Source: Streptomyces canus
GTDB taxonomy: Bacteria; Actinomycetota; Actinomycetes; Streptomycetales; Streptomycetaceae
Length of the DNA stretch: 64,000 bases
Direction: 5' to 3'
Assembly (NCBI RefSeq): GCF_001514145.1
Contig: NZ_KQ948662.1
Location: 430,124 to 494,123 of the forward strand
Of this stretch, positions 1-7,380 are shown piece after piece (position 1 is the stretch's first letter; the number at the start of each line of letters is the position of its first letter). Below the pieces are notes generated by a model, which saw nothing but the letters and a program-made list of their open reading frames with translations, had not been told where the DNA came from and ran no database searches. A program made the translations under genes and the position numbers.

Positions 1-487
1 CGACCAGGGTGGTCACCCCCGCGGACAGCGCCTCGTCGGCGATCTGCGGGCAGATGAAGTGAACGTGCGCGTCGACGGCGCCTGCGGTCAGGATCCGGCC
101 GTTGCCCGCGATGATCTCGGTCTCCGGGCCGATCACCAGGTCCGGGTGGACCCCGTCCATGGTGTCGGGGTTGCCCGCCTTGCCGATGCCGGTGATCCGG
201 CCGTCGCGGATGCCGATGTCGGCCTTCACCACGCCCCAGTGGTCGACGACGACCGCGCCCGTGATGACGGTGTCCGGGGTGCCTTCCGCGCGCGTGGCAC
301 GTGACTGGCCCATCGACTCGCGGATGACCTTGCCGCCGCCGAACACGGCCTCGTCACCGGCGAGTCCGGGACCGCCGGAACGATCCTCCTCGACCTCGAT
401 CAGCAGATCGGTGTCGGCGAGCCGGATGCGGTCGCCGGTGGTCGGGCCGAACAGGTCGGCGTAGGCGGCACGAGAGATCTCAGGCAT
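1..487 (-). CDS. ureC: Urease subunit alpha (partial, N-terminal part)
   Basis: This is the catalytic subunit of the nickel enzyme urease, which hydrolyses urea to ammonia and carbamate in the cytoplasm. The first 162 of roughly 570 residues are visible; the rest lies beyond position 1. The frame starts MPEISR at 487 and contains the hallmark HVHF (H141 and H143), the first two nickel-binding histidines of the family. The start overlaps the end of ureB by 8 bp, so translation is probably coupled. The gene is last of the visible ureA-ureB-ureC series. Accessory genes (ureF, ureG, ureD) would be expected further left but cannot be seen. Confidence 0.96.
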   Translation of the reverse strand, partial: MPEISRAAYADLFGPTTGDRIRLADTDLLIEVEEDRSGGPGLAGDEAVFGGGKVIRESMGQSRATRAEGTPDTVITGAVVVDHWGVVKADIGIRDGRITGIGKAGNPDTMDGVHPDLVIGPETEIIAGNGRILTAGAVDAHVHFICPQIADEALSAGVTTLV

Positions 488-791
488 CGAGGGCACCTCC
501 GGTCTCCCCGCGCAGCCCCGGCACCACGCGGGCGCCGGTGAGCGGGACGAGTTCCACCTCGACCGGGATGCCGGGCTCGAAGCGCACGGCGGTGCCGGCG
601 GCGACGTTCAGCCGCTTGCCGCGCGCGGCGCCGCGGTCGAACTCCAGGCCCGGGTTGGCCTCGGCGAAGTGGTAGTGGGAGCCGACCTGGACGGGCCGGT
701 CGGCGGCGTTGAGGACGGTCAGCGAGGTGACCTCGCGGCCCTCGTTGTAGGCGATCGGCCCGTCGGCGAAGAGGATCTCTCCGGGAATCAT
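480..791 (-). CDS. ureB: Urease subunit beta
   Basis: Structural beta subunit of urease, 103 residues, the usual size for the separate bacterial form. It begins MIPGEI and has the family's conserved NEGRE, GSHYHFAEAN and FEPG segments in order. It starts 9 bp after the ureA stop, and its end overlaps ureC. The three subunits are separate here, as in most actinomycetes, and are not fused into UreAB or a plant-like chain. Confidence 0.96.
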   Translation of the reverse strand: MIPGEILFADGPIAYNEGREVTSLTVLNAADRPVQVGSHYHFAEANPGLEFDRGAARGKRLNVAAGTAVRFEPGIPVEVELVPLTGARVVPGLRGETGGALDA

Positions 792-800
792 CGGGGCCCC

Positions 801-1103
801 TCAGACGATCGGGTCGTGGACGGTGACGAGCTTGGTGCCGTCCGGGAAGGTCGCCTCGACCTGGACGTCGTGGATCATCTCGGGGATGCCCTCCATGACG
901 TCGTCCCGGGTGAGCAGCTTGCGCCCGGAGGCCATGAGCTCGGCGACGGTACGGCCGTCACGCGCGCCTTCGAGGATGTGCGACGTGATGAGGGCGACCG
1001 CCTCGGGGTGGTTGAGCCTGAGCCCGCGGGCCCGGCGCTTCTCGGCCACGTCGGCCGCCACATGGATGAGCAGCCTCTCTTGCTCGTGCGGGGTCAGTTG
1101 CAC
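801..1103 (-). CDS. ureA: Urease subunit gamma
   Basis: Small gamma subunit of urease, about 100 residues. It has the typical order of QLTPHEQERLL near the start, NHPEA in the middle, and TVHDPIV at the carboxyl end. An ATG four codons upstream (1115) would add MRWD. I prefer the GTG at 1103 because a GAGG ribosome-binding site lies six bases before it and because the family normally begins at this point. It is the first gene of the visible urease operon. A gap of about 90 bp separates it from the same-strand TetR gene, and I see no clear promoter there. Confidence 0.94.
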   Translation of the reverse strand: MQLTPHEQERLLIHVAADVAEKRRARGLRLNHPEAVALITSHILEGARDGRTVAELMASGRKLLTRDDVMEGIPEMIHDVQVEATFPDGTKLVTVHDPIV

Positions 1104-1191
1104 GTCCCACCTCACAGTCCTCGCTCCGGACCGTGCGGGGCCCGGCTGCCGCTGCCCCGGGGCAAAGTCCCTGGTGGCGTGGATCCGCAGG

Positions 1192-1842
1192 CTAGTTGGA
1201 TCCGGTTTCAGGCACGTTAACCAAGCTGTGATCCCGCATACTCATCAACGCCCGTAGACCGTCCCGCAGGGACTCGGCGGGCGTCGGCCCGAACAGGGCC
1301 TGCTGGGCGAGGAAGCCCATCGCGGCCGCCATCATCGTGCGGGCCACGTCCTCCGGGGGCACGTCCGGCCGCATGATTCCGGCCTCCTGGTACGCCCCGA
1401 CGATCCGCGTCCAGGTCTCGCGCACGGCGCCGTAGCCCTCGCGCAGGAGGGCCGCGAGCTCGTCGTTGCGGAAGGTCTCGGTCCACACCTGGACGACCAG
1501 CCGCGGGAACGCCGGCCGCCCGTCCACGGTCAGGGACTCCTTGGTGGCGAGGACGCGGCTGAGCACGGACGCCACGAGGAGGTCCGGAGGCGGGGGCGGG
1601 CTGCTGTGGGTCGCCTCCTCGAAACCCTCGTGGACCTGGCCGAGCACCTCGCCGACGATCGCGCCGATGAGTTCCTCCTTGCCGGTGAAGTACCGGTACA
1701 CGGCCCCGGCCGAGAGGTCGGCTTCCTTCAGGACGTCCTGCATGGACGTGGCGTGGAAGCCGTTGCGGGCGAAGCAGACCGCGGCGCCGTCGAGGATCTG
1801 CCGGCGCCGGGCGTCGAGGTGTGCCTGGGATACACGAGCCAT
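1192..1842 (-). CDS. TetR family transcriptional regulator
   Basis: A 216-residue TetR repressor. The amino-terminal helix-turn-helix runs from about residue 10 to 55 (ARRRQILDGAAVCFARNGF, TSMQDVLKEADLSAGAVYRYF). The rest is the ligand-binding helical domain with no recognisable effector signature. A frame is open 15 codons further upstream, but the start at 1842 (MARVSQ) is preferred because a promoter ends exactly there. It faces a membrane protein gene at 1966, and the 123-bp gap carries two near-identical 20-bp repeats. The likely role is repression of itself and of the divergent membrane protein, with an unknown inducer. Confidence 0.92.
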   Translation of the reverse strand: MARVSQAHLDARRRQILDGAAVCFARNGFHATSMQDVLKEADLSAGAVYRYFTGKEELIGAIVGEVLGQVHEGFEEATHSSPPPPPDLLVASVLSRVLATKESLTVDGRPAFPRLVVQVWTETFRNDELAALLREGYGAVRETWTRIVGAYQEAGIMRPDVPPEDVARTMMAAAMGFLAQQALFGPTPAESLRDGLRALMSMRDHSLVNVPETGSN

Positions 1843-1848
1843 ACGCCC

Positions 1849-1931
1849 AAAGTAAAACGAACATTCCTTCTTGACAAGGCGGGACAACGGCGGGACGGTG
1901 GTGACCGAGACTAAAACGAACGATCCTTCTT
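1849..1931. promoter_or_regulatory. Divergent promoter with two TetR operator-like repeats
   Basis: Two direct copies of a 20-bp element, taaaacgaac + 2 variable bases + tccttctt, lie at 1853-1872 and 1912-1931 and match at 18 of 20 positions. For the minus-strand TetR gene, a -35 TTGTCA (1877-1872), a 17-bp spacer and a -10 TACTTT (1854-1849) can be read. The first repeat fills the spacer almost exactly, as expected for autorepression. The -10 ends six bases before the ATG at 1842, so the transcript is probably leaderless. The second repeat is 35 bp upstream of the divergent gene. Confidence 0.72.
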
Positions 1932-1965
1932 TTTAACGGGACCCCGAGCCCCGGAGAGGACCCTC

Positions 1966-2949
1966 ATGTCCACCCGTCGCACGACCGCGGTCGTCGTCCT
2001 CGTGCCACTGCTCGCCGCCCTGGCGCTGTGGGCCTTCGCCTGGCCCGCCGCCCGCACCGCCCCCCGCGACCTGCCGCTCGGCGTGGCCGGGCCGGCCGCC
2101 GCGACCGCGCAGACGGAGAAACAGCTGCGGCAGCACGAGGGCGCCTTCGAGATCCATCACTACGCCGACGAGGCGGCCGCGCGGACGGCGATCGAGGACC
2201 GGACCGTATACGGCGCGGTCGTCGTGACCGCGCAGGGCCCGGAGCTGCTCACGGCATCGGCCGCGAGCCCGGTCGTGGCCCAGCTCCTCCAGCAGGCCGT
2301 GGGCCGACAGGCCGCCGCGCGCGGCACCGGGGTGAGGACGGTGGACGTCGTCCCCACCCCGGCGTCCGACCCGAGGGGGGCGACCTTGAGCAGCTCCGTG
2401 CTGCCGCTGGCCCTCGCCGGGATCATCGCGGGCGCCATGGTGACGCTGCACGGGCTGCGCGGATTCCGCGCGGTGACCGCGCTGGTCGTCAGCGCCGCAC
2501 TGGTGGGCGTCGTCGGGGCCGCACTGGCCCACAGCTGGCTCGGCGTCCTGACCGGGAACTGGTGGGCGGAGGCCGGGACGTTCGCGCTGTCGAGCCTGGC
2601 GGTGAGCGCGGCCGTGGCGGGACTCGCCGCCCTCGTCGGATACGCGGGGATCGGCGCCGTGGCACTTGTGGTGATGTTCCTCGGCAACCCGTTCTCGGGT
2701 GCCGCCTCGGCTCCGCAGCTGCTGCCCGACCCCGTCGGCACGATCGGCCAGTGGCTGCCGCCGGGCGCGAGCGCGACCCTGCTGCGCTCGGTGTCGTTCT
2801 TCGACGGCGCGACGGCGACCGGGCCCGTCCTGACCCTCACCTGGTGGGCCGCGCTGGGACTGGGCGCCGTGATCCTCGGGAACGCACTGAGGGCGCGGGC
2901 GAAGGGCACCACGCCTGCCGGCGAGCGCGAACTCACCTCCGTCGGCTGA
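1966..2949 (+). CDS. Membrane protein resembling ABC-2/YhgE-type permease
   Basis: A 327-residue integral membrane protein. One amino-terminal transmembrane helix (about residues 7-27) is followed by an extracytoplasmic domain of roughly 100 residues, then about five hydrophobic helices from residue 145 onward. This layout resembles ABC-2 permeases of the YhgE/Pip or DUF3533 type, which usually work in drug or lipid efflux. No ATPase gene adjoins it, so the transport mechanism is uncertain. It starts ATG at 1966 behind gagagga and is divergent from the TetR gene, suggesting an inducible efflux unit. Substrate unknown. Confidence 0.8.
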   Translation: MSTRRTTAVVVLVPLLAALALWAFAWPAARTAPRDLPLGVAGPAAATAQTEKQLRQHEGAFEIHHYADEAAARTAIEDRTVYGAVVVTAQGPELLTASAASPVVAQLLQQAVGRQAAARGTGVRTVDVVPTPASDPRGATLSSSVLPLALAGIIAGAMVTLHGLRGFRAVTALVVSAALVGVVGAALAHSWLGVLTGNWWAEAGTFALSSLAVSAAVAGLAALVGYAGIGAVALVVMFLGNPFSGAASAPQLLPDPVGTIGQWLPPGASATLLRSVSFFDGATATGPVLTLTWWAALGLGAVILGNALRARAKGTTPAGERELTSVG

Positions 2950-2965
2950 CCGAACCCGCTCTTCC

Positions 2966-2994
2966 GCGCCCCCGGCCCCGGCGGTCGGGGGCGC
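2966..2994. terminator. Bidirectional hairpin terminator
   Basis: A perfect 9-bp stem (gcgcccccg / cgggggcgc) with an 11-base loop lies between the convergent ends of the membrane protein gene (2949) and the antitoxin gene (3003). There is no T-tract, as is usual for actinomycete hairpins. Confidence 0.7.
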
Positions 2995-3002
2995 CCGCGT
3001 CG

Positions 3003-3281
3003 CTACGAGGCGCCGGTCCCCCGGTGATGCGCCGCGATACCGAACCGCTGCTGTTCGCGGGGAGCGGACGCGACCTCCCGCACGGTCGAGACCGCGCTGA
3101 CGACCTGCTCCTCGACGGGCTTCTGAAGCTCCTCCAGCTGTTCGAGGTCGGCCGCGGAGACCAGGGCGACCAGCGGCTTTCCATGCCGTGTGACCACGAC
3201 GCGCTCACCGCCGTACACCACCCGGTTGATCAGGTCGGCGAGCTCAGCCCTGGCTTGCGTCACCGGAATCTCGTAGGCCAT
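3003..3281 (-). CDS. Phd/YefM family antitoxin (orphan)
   Basis: A 92-residue protein with the Phd/YefM fold. The amino terminus reads IPVTQARAELADLINRV, followed by the VVVTRHGKPLVALVSAADLE segment that forms the DNA-binding dimer core. The carboxyl tail from about residue 55 would be the toxin-neutralising part. No toxin gene lies on either side: downstream is a convergent membrane protein and upstream is a divergent clpP. It may be a solitary regulator or may pair with a toxin elsewhere. A TATGAT hexamer six bases before the ATG suggests a leaderless transcript. Confidence 0.88.
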   Translation of the reverse strand: MAYEIPVTQARAELADLINRVVYGGERVVVTRHGKPLVALVSAADLEQLEELQKPVEEQVVSAVSTVREVASAPREQQRFGIAAHHRGTGAS

Positions 3282-3352
3282 ACCCCCATCATAACGTCAC
3301 GTACGTCCTGTACATTTTTTACAGACAGACTTGTCGCGAGGAGGGGTACGCC
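3282..3352. promoter_or_regulatory. Shared antitoxin/clpP promoter region with GTAC palindromes
   Basis: This 71-bp gap separates the divergent antitoxin and clpP genes. On the minus strand, TATGAT (3293-3288) lies six bases from the antitoxin ATG. Two self-complementary elements follow: acgtacgt at 3299-3306 and tgtaca at 3309-3314. There is also an inverted repeat ctgta/tacag (3308-3312 and 3320-3324). Phd proteins bind palindromes in their own promoters, so clpP may share this control. The clpP ribosome-binding site is gaggaggggt before 3353. Confidence 0.5.
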
Positions 3353-3988
3353 ATGGCCCGACCCACCGCCCGTTACGTCCTGCCCGAGTTCCACGAGCGC
3401 ACGAGCTCCGGGCACAAGACGATGGATCCGTACTCGAAGCTGCTGGAGGAGCGGATCGTCTTCCTCGGGACCCGGATCGACGACATCTCGGCGAACGATC
3501 TGATGGCGCAGTTCATGTACCTCGAGTACCAGGACCCGGACCGGGACATCTCGCTGTACATCAACTCCCCCGGCGGCTCGTTCAGCGCGATGTCGGCGAT
3601 CTACGACACGATGCAGTACGTCAGTTGCGATGTGGAGACGACGTGCCTCGGGCAGGCCGGCTCCTCCGCTGCCGTGCTGCTGGCCGCCGGCACCCCGGGC
3701 AAGCGCTCCGTGCTGCCGGGCGCCAGGGTGGTCATCCACCAGCCCGCACTGAGCGAGCCGGTGCGGGGGCAGGCCAGCGATCTGGCCATCCAGGCCGCCG
3801 AACTGACCCGGGTGCGGGCCCGCCTGGAGGAGATGCTCGTCCGGCACACCGGGCGCAGCCCCGCGCAGGTGAGCGTGGACATCGAGCGGGACAAGATCCT
3901 GGACGCGCAGGGCGCCCTGGACTACGGCCTCGCGGACGCGATCGTCCCGAGCCGCAAGTCCTCCGCCACCACGCCGGACGCGAGGTGA
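3353..3988 (+). CDS. clpP: ATP-dependent Clp protease proteolytic subunit paralogue
   Basis: A 211-residue ClpP-family serine peptidase, the barrel component that degrades proteins fed by a Clp ATPase. Visible landmarks are YINSPGGSF, the nucleophile segment GQAGSSAAVLL, the catalytic histidine in VVIHQP, and the conserved ERDK segment followed by ALDYGLAD near the carboxyl end. It keeps the full triad, so it should be active. Streptomyces carries several ClpP paralogues, and this lone copy without a neighbouring second clpP or clpX looks like an accessory one. It is followed 7 bp later by a small unknown gene and faces an antitoxin gene. Confidence 0.93.
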   Translation: MARPTARYVLPEFHERTSSGHKTMDPYSKLLEERIVFLGTRIDDISANDLMAQFMYLEYQDPDRDISLYINSPGGSFSAMSAIYDTMQYVSCDVETTCLGQAGSSAAVLLAAGTPGKRSVLPGARVVIHQPALSEPVRGQASDLAIQAAELTRVRARLEEMLVRHTGRSPAQVSVDIERDKILDAQGALDYGLADAIVPSRKSSATTPDAR

Positions 3989-3995
3989 GCCGTAG

Positions 3996-4301
3996 ATGGT
4001 GCCGGACCTTCCACCGCTGCCCGCGCTCACGCGCGCCGAGGGCGAGCTGATCGACCGTTATCTCGACGTGGTCGACCTGCTGGGCCGGATCAACCCGGCC
4101 CGACGCGAGGACACCTACGGCGGACTGCGTGCGGCGCAGGCGCTCGTGAGCAGGGCGGCCGAGCTGCGCGACGCGCTCGTGCTGATGCACGGCCGGGGTG
4201 AGCGCGAACTGCACGCCGCGACGCTGGCGCGAGCGCTTCGGGTCCTGGACGGCGAGCGGCGCACGTCCCGGGTCACCGTGCCGCCCGAACCCGGCAATTG
4301 A
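3996..4301 (+). CDS. Small conserved-looking protein co-transcribed with clpP
   Basis: A 101-residue soluble, mostly helical protein with charged residues and no signal peptide or membrane segment. It has no domain I recognise. It starts seven bases after the clpP stop behind gaggtgag, so it is almost certainly in the clpP transcript. A role linked to the protease, such as an adaptor, regulator or assembly factor, is inference from position only. Confidence 0.72.
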   Translation: MVPDLPPLPALTRAEGELIDRYLDVVDLLGRINPARREDTYGGLRAAQALVSRAAELRDALVLMHGRGERELHAATLARALRVLDGERRTSRVTVPPEPGN

Positions 4302-4667
4302 CGCACCGACAGTGTTTCCGGGCGCCACCGCGGTCTGACGGGGCGTCCGGAGGGCCGTTGAAACGGACCAAACGACGTACCACCATTTGCAGGAGGCGCG
4401 GCTCCTTTTTCGCGCCCCCCGAAGTTGCGCAACGCGCGTAGTACGGGAGCGGAATGAGGAGTTCCTGTGCTGGTCCGGGGGCACTTGGCGCCCTCGACAC
4501 CTCTTCGTTCGAAGGGGTGTCCACCCGAACGGGTGAGTGGTGAGTAACAACACAAACCCCCGGTTCCGTTGGGTTTTTGGGACATCCGTGCGCCAAGATC
4601 CCTGACTGACGACAAGCCCCCGCCACAGCGGCGGGGCGGTCCGGGCGGACGCCGAGTCCTGCCGCCG
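4302..4667 (+). other. Long upstream region of the NlpC/P60 gene
   Basis: No protein is credible here. A weak terminator-like hairpin (aggag/ctcct followed by five T) at 4391-4410 could end the clpP transcript. A perfect palindrome gttgcgcaac lies at 4424-4433. A 6-2-6 palindrome cacccg-aa-cgggtg is at 4522-4535, and a Crp-like site is at 4540-4553. A 7-bp stem (ccccgcc/ggcgggg) at 4618-4636 may form in the leader just before the riboswitch. The promoter itself could not be placed with confidence. Confidence 0.5.
4540..4553. promoter_or_regulatory. Candidate Crp (cAMP receptor protein) site
   Basis: The 14-mer gtgagtaacaacac matches the Streptomyces Crp pattern GTG-N6-GNCAC at every fixed position except one (A for G at position 10). 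It lies upstream of a c-di-AMP-riboswitch-controlled cell-wall hydrolase. The germination hydrolase gene rpfA is known to combine Crp and this riboswitch class in Streptomyces. Confidence 0.4.
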
Positions 4668-4848
4668 CCCGGATGACCGGTCGACAGAAGTGGATCGGCA
4701 GGAGTGGAGGACCCAGGCACGACGGGTCGCCGGGACGGTCACGCCATGACCGGGTCGAGCAGCCCTTGGGGTGAAGCCGCGTCAGCGGCCGGGCAACTTC
4801 GCCAGCCCGAATCCGACAGGTCATCCTTCACAGGCGGCTGACGAAGGG
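4668..4848 (+). ncRNA. Cyclic di-AMP riboswitch (ydaO/yuaA class)
   Basis: The leader before the NlpC/P60 gene carries the conserved blocks of the ydaO class in order: gaccggtcgacag near 4675, cttggggtgaagccg at about 4765, cggccgggcaacttc at about 4788, ccagcccgaatccgacagg at about 4803, and the closing caggcgg near 4835. This RNA binds c-di-AMP. In actinomycetes it precedes cell-wall hydrolase genes and lowers their expression when c-di-AMP is high. The exact ends of the aptamer are approximate, and it stops only a few bases before the start codon. Confidence 0.88.
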
Positions 4849-4854
4849 TTGCGC

Positions 4855-5328
4855 ATGACTGCGCTCAATCGTGTCCCGTCGCTGATGGTCCGGGCCGGTA
4901 CGGCCTCGGCCTTCGCCATCGCCGCCGTGGGCGGCTCCGTCGTGGTCCCGGGTGTCGCAGCCGACGCCGCCGCCGCGACGCCGGCGACGAAGGCACTCAA
5001 GGTCGCGGCTTCCAAGAAGGGCTCGCCGTACAAGTACGGCGCCACGGGGCCCCGCCGCTTCGACTGCTCCGGGCTCACGCTGTACTCGTTCAAGAAGGCG
5101 GGCAAGAAGCTCCCTCGTACGGCGGCCCAGCAGTACAACAAGACCCGCCACATCGGCGCGGGCAGCCGTAAGGCCGGCGACCTGGTGTTCTTCCACTCGG
5201 GTTCGAGCGTCTACCACGTCGGCATCTACGCCGGGAAGGGAAAGATCTGGCACGCCCCGAAGACCGGGGACGTGGTGAGGCTGCAGAAGATCTGGACGAA
5301 GAGCGTCTGGTACGGCCGGGTCAAGTGA
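4855..5328 (+). CDS. Secreted NlpC/P60 cell-wall endopeptidase
   Basis: A 157-residue secreted protein. Residues 1-38 form a Sec signal peptide ending near VAADAAAA. The rest is an NlpC/P60 domain with the catalytic cysteine in FDCSGL, the histidine in YHVGIY, and a third polar residue in the following IWHAP segment. Such enzymes cut D-Glu-meso-Dap bonds in peptidoglycan. The preferred start is the ATG at 4855 rather than one at 4771, because the upstream part is riboswitch. There is no extra wall-binding domain, so this is the minimal form. Expression should respond to c-di-AMP and perhaps cAMP. Confidence 0.93.
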   Translation: MTALNRVPSLMVRAGTASAFAIAAVGGSVVVPGVAADAAAATPATKALKVAASKKGSPYKYGATGPRRFDCSGLTLYSFKKAGKKLPRTAAQQYNKTRHIGAGSRKAGDLVFFHSGSSVYHVGIYAGKGKIWHAPKTGDVVRLQKIWTKSVWYGRVK

Positions 5329-5332
5329 CGCC

Positions 5333-5376
5333 CCCGAGGGGGTGGCGGCGACCTGACCTCCCGCCACCCCCTCGGG
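5333..5376 (+). terminator. Strong hairpin terminator after the NlpC/P60 gene
   Basis: A perfect 16-bp stem (5333-5348 with 5361-5376) and a 12-base loop begin four bases after the stop codon. It lacks a T-tract, typical of Streptomyces. Confidence 0.85.
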
Positions 5377-5414
5377 TCTCCCGGCACGCGTGACACGGGC
5401 TCAGGTGGTTACCC

Positions 5415-6014
5415 GTGGCGGCATGGCCGACCACCGCCCGCAACGAGACGCCGCTGGAGCGCGCCGACCGCAACTTCGGCGAGCTGCTCCAGGAACGGCG
5501 CGTCACCCAGACCGGGGTGCAGATCCTCTTCGCCTTCCTGCTGACCCTGGCCTTCACCCAGCGCTTCCCGTCCCTCGACACCTTCCAGCGCGCCACGTAC
5601 GTCACCACGCTGCTTCTCGCGGTCCTCGCGGCGGCCCTGTTCACCGCGCCCGCCGCCCTGCACCGCTCGCTCTTCCAGCGCGGCGCCAAGGCCCGCATCG
5701 TGCAGGTCTCGTCCCGGCTCGCCACCGTCGGCATTGGGGTTCTGGTGCTCGCCTTCACCGGGTCGGTGCTGCTCGTGGTGGACGTGACGACGGGCCGGGC
5801 CGGCGGAGTGTCCGCGGGCGCGGCGACCCTGATGACGTGCCTGGGCCTGTGGGGGCTGCTCCCCCGGCTGGTCCGGCGGGCGGGACTCGCCGAGGAAGGC
5901 GGGACGGCGCAGCCGCACCCGGCGCCTCCGTCGGCGCAGCGCGAGGTGGTCAGGCCGCGAGCAGCGGCTCGGCCAGGAGCATCACCCCGAGAGCCGTCAA
6001 CGCGCCCGCGGTGA
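5415..6014 (+). CDS. DUF6328 family membrane protein
   Basis: A 199-residue protein starting GTG at 5415 behind aggtgg. It opens with the family's charged segment (ETPLERADRNFGELLQERRVTQTGVQ), followed by four hydrophobic helices at roughly residues 35-55, 65-90, 105-130 and 135-155. The carboxyl tail is low-complexity. I assign DUF6328 from memory of that pattern; its function is unknown. The last 65 bp overlap, in antisense, the end of the decayed LysE gene, so the tail may not be native. Confidence 0.78.
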   Translation: MAAWPTTARNETPLERADRNFGELLQERRVTQTGVQILFAFLLTLAFTQRFPSLDTFQRATYVTTLLLAVLAAALFTAPAALHRSLFQRGAKARIVQVSSRLATVGIGVLVLAFTGSVLLVVDVTTGRAGGVSAGAATLMTCLGLWGLLPRLVRRAGLAEEGGTAQPHPAPPSAQREVVRPRAAARPGASPREPSTRPR

Positions 6015-6490
6015 CCCCGGTGACGGCCCGGGCCGCCCGCGGCCGGCGCAGCCATCGCCCCAGCCGGTCCACGAGCACGGCCACCGCCGGGAACCACACC
6101 AGCGCGAGAACGACCACGATCAGCGCGAGCAGCAGCGTCCTGGGCAGCGTGGAACTCCCCTGGGGCACGAACTGCGGCAGCAGGCTGAGGACGGTGATCG
6201 GCACCTTGGGGTTGAGCGCGTTGGTGACGAACCCCTGCCGCAGGGGGCGTGCCGCCGCGCCGGCCTCGACGACGGTCTCCGTGCGGGTCCGCCGCGGCTC
6301 CAGCAGGGTCCGTACACCCAGGTACAACACATAACCCCCGCCCACAGTCGAAGCGCCCGGAACAGCGCGGGCACGGCCGTGAGCACCGCGGCGACCCCGG
6401 CCACCGCGAGTGCCGTGTGGACCAGGAGCCCGCCCACGACGCCGAGCGCGCAGACGACCCCGGTGAAGGCTGCGATCTGCCCGTTTATGC
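5950..6490 (-). pseudogene. LysE-type exporter, frameshifted and 5'-truncated
   Basis: The carboxyl half (VGGGYVLYLGVRTLLEP, then VTNALNPKVP and three membrane helices to the stop at 5950) is a LysE/RhtB exporter. The preceding part (ALGVVGGLLVHTALAVAGVAAVL) is in another frame. The two join near 6347, where one base appears to be missing. The amino-terminal signature with the PGP motif and the start codon are absent: the coding sequence runs straight into the LysR remnant near 6490. The ancestral role would be amino-acid export. Confidence 0.82.
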
Positions 6491-7374
6491 GTGCAGGCCT
6501 CGGTCCGGCTCGCCGCCCTGGATGCCGTCGCGGAGAAACGGGCTCGATCACCCGGGCCGCCGAGCGCCTCAGCTACACACGCGCCCGCCCTCTCCCAGCA
6601 GCTGGCCAAGCTTCTCGTACGGCATCACCGCGGCGCGCGGCTCACCGGTGCGGGTGAGTTGCTGGTGGCGCGGGCCTGCCGGGTGCTGGACGAGCTGGAC
6701 CGGGCCTGGCATGAACTCGCCCGGCTGACCGGCGGCACGCTCAGGCTGGGCACCTTCCAGACGGCGGGCATTCAGCTGCTGCCGCCGGTGCTGAGCGCGT
6801 TCCGCCGGGCGTACCCGGACGTGGAGCTGTCGGTCGCCTTCCACGACCCCCCGGACGGGATCACCGCGGTGGCGGCCGGCGAGATCGACCTGGCGCTGAC
6901 GCACGCCTACGAGCCGGGTGGCCGGCCTCCCTCCCGGCCACCCTGAGCGCGGAGCCGCTGCTGACCGAGGAACTGGTCCTCGTGACGGCCCCCGGGCATG
7001 CCCTCGCGGGCGGCTCGACGCGGCTGCCGCTGGCGGAGCTCGCCGGTGAGCCGCTGATCAGCATGGCGCCGGATCATCCGGCCCGGCGGGAGGTGGAGGC
7101 GGTGCCGGCCCGGACCGGGGCCACGCCGTCGGTACTGGTGGCGACCCCGGGATACGCCCTGGTGTGCGCGCTGGCCGGCGCGGGGCTCGTGGTCGGGGTG
7201 GTGCCGGAGATGGTGGCCCGGACGGCGGCCACTCCGGTGGGCACGCGGCTGCTGGAGGCCGGCGCGTTGGGCCGTACGATCTCGGTCGTCCACCGGGCCG
7301 GTGAGGCGGCACCCGCGGCGGACGCCTTCCGGGCGCTGCTGCGGGGAGCGTTCGCTCGCGCGCGGCCGGTGTGA
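6491..7374 (+). pseudogene. LysR family regulator, multiply frameshifted
   Basis: Pieces of a LysR regulator lie in order but in different frames. LAALDAVAE is followed by GSITRAAERLSYT (recognition helix) in a second frame from about 6535, then APALSQQLAKL back in the first from about 6575. The short EREVG..LF stretch expected before RHHRGARLTGAGELL is missing. The effector domain runs to about 6945, stops, and continues in another frame (LSAEPLLTEELVLVTAPGHALAGG) to 7374. It is divergent from the LysE remnant, as a regulator and its exporter would be. Confidence 0.82.
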
Positions 7375-7380
7375 GCCCGG

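Noticed and set aside
4771..4854. Upstream ATG at 4771 as start of the NlpC/P60 protein
   Set aside because: The segment is the conserved riboswitch aptamer, and the signal peptide begins properly at 4855.
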